From the NCBI GenBank assembly GCA_943333505.2, contig CALQTN020000039.1, forward strand, positions 1-38,266: DNA of 38,266 nt, written 5' to 3'. The DNA is from Asaia bogorensis (GTDB taxonomy: Bacteria > Pseudomonadota > Alphaproteobacteria > Acetobacterales > Acetobacteraceae). The notes below the pieces were generated by a model. The model ran no database searches and had not been told where the DNA came from. It was given only the letters and a program-made list of their open reading frames with translations. The translations under genes were made by a program, and so were the position numbers. Positions 7,626 through 15,102 of the stretch are shown here, piece after piece. Positions within the stretch are counted from its first letter, which is position 1; each line of letters opens with the position of its first letter.

Positions 7626-9263
7626 CTATTTCCCCAACGCCCCCGCACGCTCGCGCAGAATATATTTCTGCGTTTTGCCGGTCGACGTCTTCGGCAACAC
7701 CCCGAACACCACGGTTTTCGGCACTTTGAAGCGGGCCAGATTTGCGCGGCAATGGGCGATGATCTCGGCCTCGGTGGCGGCGGCGTCGGGCTTCAAGGTT
7801 ACGAACGCGCAGGGGGTTTCACCCCAGGTTTCATCCGGGCGGCCGACCACGGCGGCTTCCATGATCGCCGGGTGCTGGTAGAGCGCGTCCTCGACCTCGA
7901 TGGTGGAGATGTTTTCGCCGCCCGAAATGATGATGTCCTTGCTGCGGTCTTTCAGTTCGATATAGCCGTCGGCGTGCCAGACCCCGAGATCGCCGGTGTG
8001 GAACCATCCGCCCTCGAACGCCTCATCGGTTGCTGGCTGGTTCTTGAGGTAGCCTTTCATCACCGGATTACCGCGCATGAAGACCTCACCCATCGTCACC
8101 CCGTCCTTGGGCACCGGTGCCATATTGCGGGCATCGGCGACCATCAGGCCATCGAGCGAAATATATGCCACGCCCTGGCGCGCCTTGATGCGGGCGCGCT
8201 CGGCCAGCGGCAGGTCGTTCCAGTCGTCCTGCCAGGCGCAGACGGTGACCGGGCCGTAGACTTCGGTCAGGCCGTAGACATGGGTGACCTCAAAGCCGCG
8301 ACGTTCAATGCCCTCGATGACGGCCGCGGGCGGCGGGGCGCCGGCGACCATCATTTTGATCGCCGGGCGGGCCGACAGATCCGGCCATTGGCTGTCTGGC
8401 GCATTGACCAGCATGTTGGCGATAATCGGCGCGCCGCACATGTGGGAAACGCGGTGTTCGGCGATCATCGCCAGGATGGCACCAGCATCAACCCGGCGCA
8501 GGCAGACATGGGTGCCGGCCATCGCGGTGATTGTCCATGGGAAGCACCAGCCATTGGCGTGAAACATCGGCAAGGTCCACAAATAGACCGGATGCAGCGC
8601 CATGCCCCAGGTCGCGGAATTGGCCATCGCGTTGAGGTAGGCGCCGCGATGATGGGTGACGACGCCTTTGGGGTTGCCGGTGGTCCCGGATGTGTAGCAC
8701 AGCGCGATCGCGTCCCATTCATCGGGCGGCAGGTCATACGCGAAATCCGGATCGCCGCTTGCCAGGAACGCCTCGTAATCCATTTCCCCGAGCAAGGCGC
8801 CGGGGGGCGCCAATGCGTCATCGATATCGATCACCAGCGGGCGGGCATCCGCCGGCATCATGGCGAGTGCCTGCGCCATGGTCGCGGAATACTCGCGATC
8901 AGTGATCAGGATTTTGGCCCCGCCATGGCCAAGGATGAAGGCAATGGTTGCCGCATCGAGCCGGTAATTCAGGGCATTCAGCACCGCGCCAACCATTGCC
9001 GGGGCAAAATGGGCTTCGAACAGTGCCGGCACGTTGGGCGCCATGATTGCCACGGTGTCGCCACGACCGATGCCACGTGCGGCGAGTGCGGATGCCAGGC
9101 GGCGGCAGCGCTGCCCAAGCTCACCCCAGCTATAGCGCCGCTCGCCATGGATCAGACCAATGCGCGCAGGATAAACCGCAACTGTCCTTGTCAAAAAGCT
9201 CAGCGGGGAAAGCTGGGCGTGATTGGCCGCAGTTTTGGGCATGTCATACGGGTTTGTGGTCAT
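7626..9263 (-). CDS. Acyl-CoA synthetase (AMP-forming, class I adenylate-forming enzyme)
   Basis: 545 residues, full length for the family. It should activate a carboxylic acid with ATP and CoA to an acyl-CoA. The P-loop YTSGTTGNPKGVVTHHRGA lies near residue 190, the adenine-binding region VTHVYGLTEVYGP near 325, HTGDLGVWHADGYIELKDRS near 425, and the catalytic lysine region KTSTGKTQKYILRE at the C-terminus. Overall style resembles the medium-chain and methylmercaptopropionate-CoA ligase (DmdB-like) group, but the substrate cannot be fixed from sequence. It is transcribed away from the cyclase gene at 9348, with 84 bp between the starts. Confidence 0.93.
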   Translation of the reverse strand: MTTNPYDMPKTAANHAQLSPLSFLTRTVAVYPARIGLIHGERRYSWGELGQRCRRLASALAARGIGRGDTVAIMAPNVPALFEAHFAPAMVGAVLNALNYRLDAATIAFILGHGGAKILITDREYSATMAQALAMMPADARPLVIDIDDALAPPGALLGEMDYEAFLASGDPDFAYDLPPDEWDAIALCYTSGTTGNPKGVVTHHRGAYLNAMANSATWGMALHPVYLWTLPMFHANGWCFPWTITAMAGTHVCLRRVDAGAILAMIAEHRVSHMCGAPIIANMLVNAPDSQWPDLSARPAIKMMVAGAPPPAAVIEGIERRGFEVTHVYGLTEVYGPVTVCAWQDDWNDLPLAERARIKARQGVAYISLDGLMVADARNMAPVPKDGVTMGEVFMRGNPVMKGYLKNQPATDEAFEGGWFHTGDLGVWHADGYIELKDRSKDIIISGGENISTIEVEDALYQHPAIMEAAVVGRPDETWGETPCAFVTLKPDAAATEAEIIAHCRANLARFKVPKTVVFGVLPKTSTGKTQKYILRERAGALGK

Positions 9264-9347
9264 ATCGATGGCTCCTGGAGCGTCTGCCCTGCTCCGACGC
9301 TAGGCTTCCCCCCTTGCATAGGCAAATCGATTGTGTCTGATTGCGGG

Positions 9348-10718
9348 ATGACCGCCCGCATCCTGATCGTTGATGACGCACCGACCATCAACCGCCTGAC
9401 AGCGGCGAAGCTGGAAGCGGAATATTATCTGGTCAGCAGCGCCTATGACGGGCTGACCGCTATTGACCGCGCCAATGACTGGCAGCCCGACGTGATCCTG
9501 CTCGACGTGATGATGCCGGGGATCGATGGCTACGAGACTTGCCGGCGCCTCAAGACGGCCGACGCGACGATGCATATTCCAGTGGTGATGATCACCGATC
9601 TCAGTCTGGTCGCTGAGCGGGTGCGCGGCCTTGAAGCCGGCGCCGATGATTTTCTGGTCAAGCCGGTGGATTTCGACACGCTGTTCGCCCGCCTCAAGCC
9701 GCTGGTGCGGCTGAAGCGGCTGCTCGATGAATGGCGGATGCGCGGGGCGACAGCCAGGGCGCTGGGATTGCAGGGCGATACAATGGTGGCTCCTTCGGTC
9801 GCGGGTGCGCGCGCTCTGGTGGTCGATGATGTCGATACCACCGCCCACGCCGCGATCAGCGCGCTGACGGCTGACGGCATCGTCGCCACCCGCGCCAAAA
9901 GTGCTGACGAAACCACGATGATGCTGGCCGCGATGCCGTTTGATCTGGTGGTGCTGTCGCTCTCGATGGCGTCCGGCGATCCGTTGCGCCTGGCATCGGA
10001 ATTGCGTGCCAATGAGGCGACCCAGGCGGTGCCGCTGCTGCTGATTGCTGACGCGGAAAGCAAGGACAAGCTGCTGCGCGGCTTCGATCTGGGCGCCAAT
10101 GACTGGTTGGTGCGCCCGTTGGAGCCCAACGAACTGCGCGCCCGGGTGCGCAACCAGATCCGGCGCAAATTCTACCAGGACCGGCTGCATGCGGACCTTG
10201 ATCGCGCACTTGAAATGGCGCTCACCGACCCGCTGACCGGATGTTACAACCAGCGTTACCTCAACCGCCATCTTACTGGGTTGTTGGCGCCACGGCCGGG
10301 CCAGGGCAACGCCGGCGCGGTGTCGCTGCTAATGATCGACGTTGATCATTTCAAGGCGGTCAATGACCGCTTCGGCCACCCTGAGGGTGATCGGGCGTTG
10401 CGTGCGATTGCCGACACGATGCGGTCCAAGCTGCGCGCATTCGACGCAATCGCACGTTATGGCGGCGAAGAATTCGCGGTGGTGATGCCAGGCACCTTGC
10501 CACCGGAGGCCCTGGTGGCGGCGGAGCGTCTGCGATCCGCGATCGAAAGTCTTGATTGCCGGACGGCTGACGGAACCAGGCTGACGCTGACCATAAGTAT
10601 CGGTGTCGCCCATACTGGCGGGCAGACACCGAGCGCCGAGGCTCTGTTACGGCAAGCCGATGCTGCGCTCTATGCCGCCAAGCGGGCCGGGCGCAACCAG
10701 GTATCTCAGGCGATCTGA
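9348..10718 (+). CDS. pleD: PleD-type response regulator with diguanylate cyclase domain (REC-REC-GGDEF)
   Basis: 456 residues from ATG 9348 (MTARILIVDDAPTINRL). The same frame stays open back to 7602, but that part is antisense to the synthetase gene. REC1 (~3-118) has the acidic pair D9/D10, phospho-acceptor D53 in VILLDVMMPGIDGYE and lysine FLVKPVDF. REC2 (~150-270) keeps VVDD, but S204 replaces the acceptor Asp (VVLSLSM), as for an adaptor receiver. The GGDEF domain (~290-456) has GGEEF at 372-376 and an upstream RxxD inhibitory site, RAFD (363-366). It makes c-di-GMP when REC1 is phosphorylated, and in Caulobacter PleD acts at the cell pole. It faces rpmG, as in other alphaproteobacteria, but no divK precedes it here. 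Confidence 0.93.
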   Translation: MTARILIVDDAPTINRLTAAKLEAEYYLVSSAYDGLTAIDRANDWQPDVILLDVMMPGIDGYETCRRLKTADATMHIPVVMITDLSLVAERVRGLEAGADDFLVKPVDFDTLFARLKPLVRLKRLLDEWRMRGATARALGLQGDTMVAPSVAGARALVVDDVDTTAHAAISALTADGIVATRAKSADETTMMLAAMPFDLVVLSLSMASGDPLRLASELRANEATQAVPLLLIADAESKDKLLRGFDLGANDWLVRPLEPNELRARVRNQIRRKFYQDRLHADLDRALEMALTDPLTGCYNQRYLNRHLTGLLAPRPGQGNAGAVSLLMIDVDHFKAVNDRFGHPEGDRALRAIADTMRSKLRAFDAIARYGGEEFAVVMPGTLPPEALVAAERLRSAIESLDCRTADGTRLTLTISIGVAHTGGQTPSAEALLRQADAALYAAKRAGRNQVSQAI

Positions 10719-10782
10719 ATACCGGTCGCCAAGGCGATCTCAATCAGACCGCCCAACGACCTGTGTTAGATCACCCAGACGA

Positions 10783-10950
10783 TCATTTGATCTTGGCTTC
10801 CTTGAACACAACGTGCTTGCGCGCAACGGGATCATATTTCTTCAGCTCGAGCTTGTTGGTCTGCGCCCGGGCATTCTTCTTGGTGACATAAAAATAACCG
10901 GTATCAGCGGTTGATACCAATTTGATCTGCACGACGTTGTTCTTGGCCAT
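10783..10950 (-). CDS. rpmG: 50S ribosomal protein L33
   Basis: 55 residues from ATG 10950 to TGA 10783-10785, starting [20 protein letters not shown] and continuing [20 protein letters not shown]. It is a small, lysine-rich large-subunit ribosomal protein. There are no CxxC pairs, so this is the zinc-independent (C-minus) form. It lies convergent with the pleD-type gene and downstream of the S41 peptidase gene on the same strand. Its length and sequence are canonical for alphaproteobacteria. Confidence 0.96.
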   Translation of the reverse strand: MAKNNVVQIKLVSTADTGYFYVTKKNARAQTNKLELKKYDPVARKHVVFKEAKIK

Positions 10951-11001
10951 GATCTGAGTCCAAAGCGAGTGGGGGCGGCCGAGTGGGCGCGCAAGGGCCG
11001 T

Positions 11002-12711
11002 CTAATCGCTCACCGCAGTGGGGGTCGTCAAGTCTTGAGATCGTGCCGAGCGCGCATTGCCGTTGCCCACCGTGACAATCTGGGCCGAAGCCGGGCGCGC
11101 AGCCGGTGCTGCTATGCCCAGGCGGGATGGCGGCGGTGCTGGCGGCAGCAGGGCTGCGTTGTAGCGGCTGGGCGACAAAAGCAGGCTGCGGGCCGCTGAC
11201 AGGTCATGGGGGTTGCCTTCGCCGGACGGGCAGGGCGCGCGGATATCCAGTACTTCGGCCGGCGGCGTGCTCGGGCGCGCGGCGCGATGGCGCTGCAAGG
11301 CGGCGGCCAGGAGCTGGCGTCCTTCGCCGAGGGACTCGATCTGCCGGGCGGTGCTGGCCGCGCCCATGCTGGTGCAGAGCTGGGGCAGCACGCCAAGACC
11401 CTGGATCGGCCACAGGCGCGGCGCCAGCACCCGGCTCCAGGTCAGCACCAGATCGCCGCCATCAGGAAGGGGCGCCAGGGTTTGCACCAGCCCCTTACCG
11501 AGGGTGGCGCTGCCCACCACGACCGCACGGCGCTGGTCGGCAAGTGCTGCGGCGACGATCTCGGCGGAACTCGCCGTGCCGCCATCGACCAGCACCACCA
11601 CTGGCAGGCCGCTCGACAGGTCGCGACCATCCGCGCGGTAGTCATGGGCGGCGGCCGGATCACGGCCAATTGTGATGGCGACACTGCCGTCCGACAGCAG
11701 CATCGCCGCTGCCGCCACGGCTTGACGCAACAATCCACCGCGATTGCCGCGTAGATCGAGCACGATACCGGCCGTGGGCACCGGTGGGGGGGACACGCCA
11801 TCCCCGGCACCGCGAATGATTTCCTGGGCGATGCGCCCGGCGGTATTGGCAACGAATGCGCTGACCCGGATCACCAGCATGCCGTCCTGGTAGTGGGCGA
11901 AGACGGTTTCGGGCGGCAGCAAGGCGCGTTCCATCGTCACATTTCGCGGTTTTCCATCGCGACCGCGCAAGGTCAGGATGACAGGGGTGCCTTCCGGTCC
12001 GGCGAGCAGCGCGGTCAGCGCCTGCTGATCTGCGCCCTGGATGGTTTGCTGATCGACCGCCAGAATGCGCTCGCCCACCACCACCTTGGCTTCGGCCGCC
12101 GGCCCGCCGGTTTGCACCGCAGCGATCACAAATGCGCCGGCCCTGGTTTCCACGGTAACGCCGATGCCGCCGCGGCCGTTGCGCCTGGTTCGGTCGGCCG
12201 CCGCTTCCGCTGGCGGCACGTAGCGCGAATATGGATCGAAATGGGTGAAGATTTCGTCGAAAAAGGCCGAGACGATCCGCATATGTCCGGCGCGGCGCAT
12301 CGGGTCCGACGCGTCCCAGGCGGCCTGCGTCAGCGCGGCACCCTCGCTCCCCCAGCTGATCGCATCATCATCCGCAGGTGCAGGTCGTGCGAAGATTTCT
12401 CGCGACGGCGCGCTGCCGCTCGCCAGCAACAGGACCAGGCTGCCAGACTTGCTGTCGGCATTGCCGCGTCCAGCCGCGCGATGCTCGACAGTCAGGCGCG
12501 GGTCGAGGCTCGCGACCCCTTGCAGGCCCCACAACGCCAATTGGCGCACTGGCACGGCGTCGAGGCTGCGCGGCGCAATGAACGCCAGCGCAGTCGCCGC
12601 AATCTGGGCAAACTGCACCTGCTGATAGGCATTCGGCGCGGCCGATGCCGCAATCACCGCCGAGCCCCAGCCGAGAAACACGACCAGCAGCAGAGGGCGC
12701 AGGTGCTTCAA
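11002..12711 (-). CDS. S41-family carboxy-terminal processing peptidase (CtpA-like), with PDZ domain
   Basis: 569 residues, apparently started by TTG at 12711, where TTGA overlaps the rnr stop codon. The N-terminus MKHLRPLLLVVFLGWGSAVI is a signal peptide or anchor, placing the protein in the periplasm. FTHFDPYSRYVPP near 155-167 is the usual S41 lead-in. A PDZ-like segment spans roughly 180-265. The protease core contains GIVLDLRGNRGGLL (~315-328), S381 as probable nucleophile in GGTASSAEIVAAAL, and K406 in TLGKG. The C-terminal ~130 residues are Pro/Ala-rich and unassigned. Housekeeping tail-specific proteolysis is a family inference; its targets are unknown. Confidence 0.88.
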   Translation of the reverse strand: MKHLRPLLLVVFLGWGSAVIAASAAPNAYQQVQFAQIAATALAFIAPRSLDAVPVRQLALWGLQGVASLDPRLTVEHRAAGRGNADSKSGSLVLLLASGSAPSREIFARPAPADDDAISWGSEGAALTQAAWDASDPMRRAGHMRIVSAFFDEIFTHFDPYSRYVPPAEAAADRTRRNGRGGIGVTVETRAGAFVIAAVQTGGPAAEAKVVVGERILAVDQQTIQGADQQALTALLAGPEGTPVILTLRGRDGKPRNVTMERALLPPETVFAHYQDGMLVIRVSAFVANTAGRIAQEIIRGAGDGVSPPPVPTAGIVLDLRGNRGGLLRQAVAAAAMLLSDGSVAITIGRDPAAAHDYRADGRDLSSGLPVVVLVDGGTASSAEIVAAALADQRRAVVVGSATLGKGLVQTLAPLPDGGDLVLTWSRVLAPRLWPIQGLGVLPQLCTSMGAASTARQIESLGEGRQLLAAALQRHRAARPSTPPAEVLDIRAPCPSGEGNPHDLSAARSLLLSPSRYNAALLPPAPPPSRLGIAAPAARPASAQIVTVGNGNARSARSQDLTTPTAVSD

Positions 12712-14924
12712 CGCCGGGCGCTTCCGCCTCTCGAAGATGTCCGGCCGAAACCAGAACGGGATTTCGGCTGACCGGAAGGTGCGCCCTGCAGGACCTGAAA
12801 CAGCAATCCGCCGGTCACTGGGGATGCTTCGGACAGCCGGACATCGACTTCCTGCGCAAGGCGGAACACTAATCCGCTGCGGCGTCCGGTCAAAGTTTGG
12901 GCATTTTGATCGTGCATCCAGAAATCGTCCAACAGCGACCCCACGGGTACCAGCCCGGACGCACCGCTTTCAGCCAGGGTAACGAACAATCCGAACCGGG
13001 TCACGCCGGAAATGCGCGCTGGGAACTGCGTTCCGACCTTGTCAGCCATGAAAACGGCCAAATAACGATCAATCGCGTCGCGCTCGGCCAGTTGGGCGCG
13101 GCGTTCGGTCGCGGTGATGTGGGCGCAGTCGTCTTCCAGACCCGGCAAGGCTCCGTCAGACAACCCGTCGGCACCGAGTCGCAACCCCGCGATCAGTGCC
13201 CGATGCACCAGAAGATCGGCGTAGCGGCGGATCGGGCTGGTGAAATGGGCATAACGTGACAATGCCAGGCCGAAATGACCGACATTATCGACGTCGTAAG
13301 CCGCCTGGGACTGGCTGCGCAACGTCATCTCATTGACCAAAGGCGCTTCCGGGGTGCCGGCGACCTGTTTCAAAACCCGGTCGAGATCGCCCGGGGTCAG
13401 TACGCCTTCCGGCGGCAGCTTGATGTCGAGGCTGCGCAGGAAGTCGCGCAGTCCTTCCAACTTGCCCTCGGTCGGCGGCGCGTGGACCCGATAGACGCAC
13501 GGGCGGTGCACCCTTTCGAGTTCTTCCGCGGCGCAGACATTGGCCAACACCATGAACTCCTCGATCAGACGATGGCTGTCGAGCCGCGGACGCGGGGTGA
13601 TCGAGGCGACATGGCCATCGGCATCGAGCTTGACCAGACGTTCCGGCAGATCGAGATCGAGCGTGCCACGCCGTTGCCGGGCTGCGAGCAGCGCGTGATA
13701 GGCGGTGTAGAGCGTGTCGATCGGCAGATGGGTGTCGGTGCCAGCGTCGCGGGTCTCCTGGACCTGTTCATAGGTCAGCCGCGCCGCACTGCGCATCAGG
13801 CCGCGCCCGAAGCGATGGCGGTGCTTCTGGCCGTCGGGGCCGACGAACATCTCGACAAACAGGCAGCCGCGATCCTCATCCGGGCGCAGGCTGCACCAGC
13901 CGTTCGACAAAGCCTCCGGCAGCATGGGCACAACGCGATCGGGGAAATAGCAGCTATTGCCACGCAGTCGCGCCACCCGATCAAGCGCGCTGCCGGGGCG
14001 GACATAGTGCGCGACGTCGGCAATCGCGACGATCAGCTTGAAGCCGTCCTCATGCGGTTCGGCATAAACTGCGTCATCGAAATCGCGCGCGTCGGCGCCG
14101 TCGATGGTGATCAGCGGGATGTCACGGAGATCGGTGCGGTTTTCCAAGGGCGTGGCGCGCGCGTGCTCGGCTTCGGCAATTGCGGACGGGGTGAACTCGG
14201 TCGGGATATCATGCGTTGCGATCACGATCAGGCTGACCGCCCGCGCATCGGTCACCTGACCCAGCCGTTCGATGACCCGCGCCGGCTTCAGCCCGAGCGG
14301 CTTGCCTGGCAAGGGCTCGGCCCGCACCACCTCGCCATCCTCGGCGCCGTTGGCGTCTTCGGCGGTCACCGTCCATTCCGCCTTGGCGCGCCGGTCGGTC
14401 GGCTCGATCCGCCCACCCCCAGTGGCATTGGCGCGGAACACCCCGACGATGCGCCCTGTGGTGCCCTCGATGCGGCGCAGCGTGCGGCCTTCGTACATGT
14501 CCCGCCCGCGCGGCCGGATGCGCGCCAGCACGCGCTGGCCAGGGGCGAGTGCGGGTTGTCCGGTTGGCTCGGGGGCCATGAAGATGCGCGGCGGACGTTC
14601 GCCGGCAGGCCATTCCACCGGGCGGGCAATCGCATCGCCATCCGGATCGGACCCGATGATCTCGACGATAATCGCCTCATGCGTGCGATCCGGCGCAGCA
14701 AACCGGCGATGGCCGGCCGGTGCGACATGCCCGCCGCCGGCAAGGTCGCGCAGCATCGCGAGCAAGGTTGCGCGGTGATCGGGGCCAAGCTTGAAATGGC
14801 GGATGATTTCGCGCTTGCCGACCCGGCCGGGGCTGGATTTGATGAAGGCGGCAATCGCCTCGCGGCTCGGCATCTCGCCCTTGGTAGTGGGCGCGCCGGC
14901 GCGGTTGGGGGGGCGGCGCTTCAT
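12708..14924 (-). CDS. rnr: Ribonuclease R
   Basis: 738 residues from ATG 14924 (MKRRPPNRAGAPTTKGEMPS), preceded by AAGGA at a good distance. A longer frame to 15002 would run into the palindromic repeat and is rejected. It is a 3'-5' exoribonuclease for structured RNA. Order: a winged-helix-like start (~25-80), cold-shock/OB domains, the RNB catalytic domain with IDGADARDFDDAVYAE (~275-290; metal-binding aspartates), HFTSPIRRYADLLVHRAL late in RNB, then an S1 domain with FPARISGVTRFGLFVTL. The C-terminus ends in a short basic, serine/glycine-rich tail. The stop overlaps the start of the S41 peptidase gene. Confidence 0.95.
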   Translation of the reverse strand: MKRRPPNRAGAPTTKGEMPSREAIAAFIKSSPGRVGKREIIRHFKLGPDHRATLLAMLRDLAGGGHVAPAGHRRFAAPDRTHEAIIVEIIGSDPDGDAIARPVEWPAGERPPRIFMAPEPTGQPALAPGQRVLARIRPRGRDMYEGRTLRRIEGTTGRIVGVFRANATGGGRIEPTDRRAKAEWTVTAEDANGAEDGEVVRAEPLPGKPLGLKPARVIERLGQVTDARAVSLIVIATHDIPTEFTPSAIAEAEHARATPLENRTDLRDIPLITIDGADARDFDDAVYAEPHEDGFKLIVAIADVAHYVRPGSALDRVARLRGNSCYFPDRVVPMLPEALSNGWCSLRPDEDRGCLFVEMFVGPDGQKHRHRFGRGLMRSAARLTYEQVQETRDAGTDTHLPIDTLYTAYHALLAARQRRGTLDLDLPERLVKLDADGHVASITPRPRLDSHRLIEEFMVLANVCAAEELERVHRPCVYRVHAPPTEGKLEGLRDFLRSLDIKLPPEGVLTPGDLDRVLKQVAGTPEAPLVNEMTLRSQSQAAYDVDNVGHFGLALSRYAHFTSPIRRYADLLVHRALIAGLRLGADGLSDGALPGLEDDCAHITATERRAQLAERDAIDRYLAVFMADKVGTQFPARISGVTRFGLFVTLAESGASGLVPVGSLLDDFWMHDQNAQTLTGRRSGLVFRLAQEVDVRLSEASPVTGGLLFQVLQGAPSGQPKSRSGFGRTSSRGGSARR

Positions 14925-14958
14925 GTTGGGAAGTCCTTTTTTAGGCAGGTTCAGGCGA

Positions 14959-14985
14959 GGAAGGTCTTCTTTGTTTGAAAACAAA
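14959..14985 (-). repeat. 27-bp repeat with TTTGTTT/AAACAAA palindrome, copy 2
   Basis: Contains TTTGTTTGAAAACAAA at 14970-14985, extended to 8-bp arms (CTTTGTTT/AAACAAAG) at 14969-14986. It matches the copy at 2565-2591 at 25 of 27 positions and again lies upstream of a minus-strand gene start (rnr, 34 nt away). Confidence 0.7.
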
Positions 14986-15099
14986 GAGGCAAAAAACTTC
15001 AATCATTTTTTGCCGTTGGCTCGGGTTCTTCCGCAGACCCGAGCCAACGGCAATAATGGGGAGGAAGTTTTTTTGGTTCTTTTTGTTCACAAAAAGAAC
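14969..15099. repeat. Composite nested palindromic element between topA and rnr
   Basis: Three perfect inverted repeats sit in 131 bp: CTTTGTTT/AAACAAAG (14969-14986); a 17-bp stem TTGCCGTTGGCTCGGGT (15010-15026) with its complement at 15037-15053; and an 11-bp stem GTTCTTTTTGT/ACAAAAAGAAC (15076-15099). The middle hairpin is also enclosed by AAAAAACTTC (14991-15000) and GAAGTTTTTT (15064-15073). It may attenuate topA-to-rnr read-through, but the A/T tracts are not placed as in a classical intrinsic terminator. Confidence 0.75.
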
Positions 15100-15102
15100 G
15101 GC

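Noticed and set aside
7602-9347. A single plus-strand open frame that would give a 1038-residue protein ending in the PleD-type cyclase
   Set aside because: The first 580 codons are antisense to a full-length acyl-CoA synthetase with all family motifs, and the REC domain begins naturally at ATG 9348.
13275-14978. A 567-codon plus-strand open frame opposite rnr
   Set aside because: It is antisense to RNase R catalytic motifs and has no domain signature or ribosome site.
15010-15053. The 17-bp-arm hairpin as a simple rho-independent terminator for topA
   Set aside because: In the direction of topA the stem is followed by A residues rather than a T run, so it is reported as part of a palindromic element instead.
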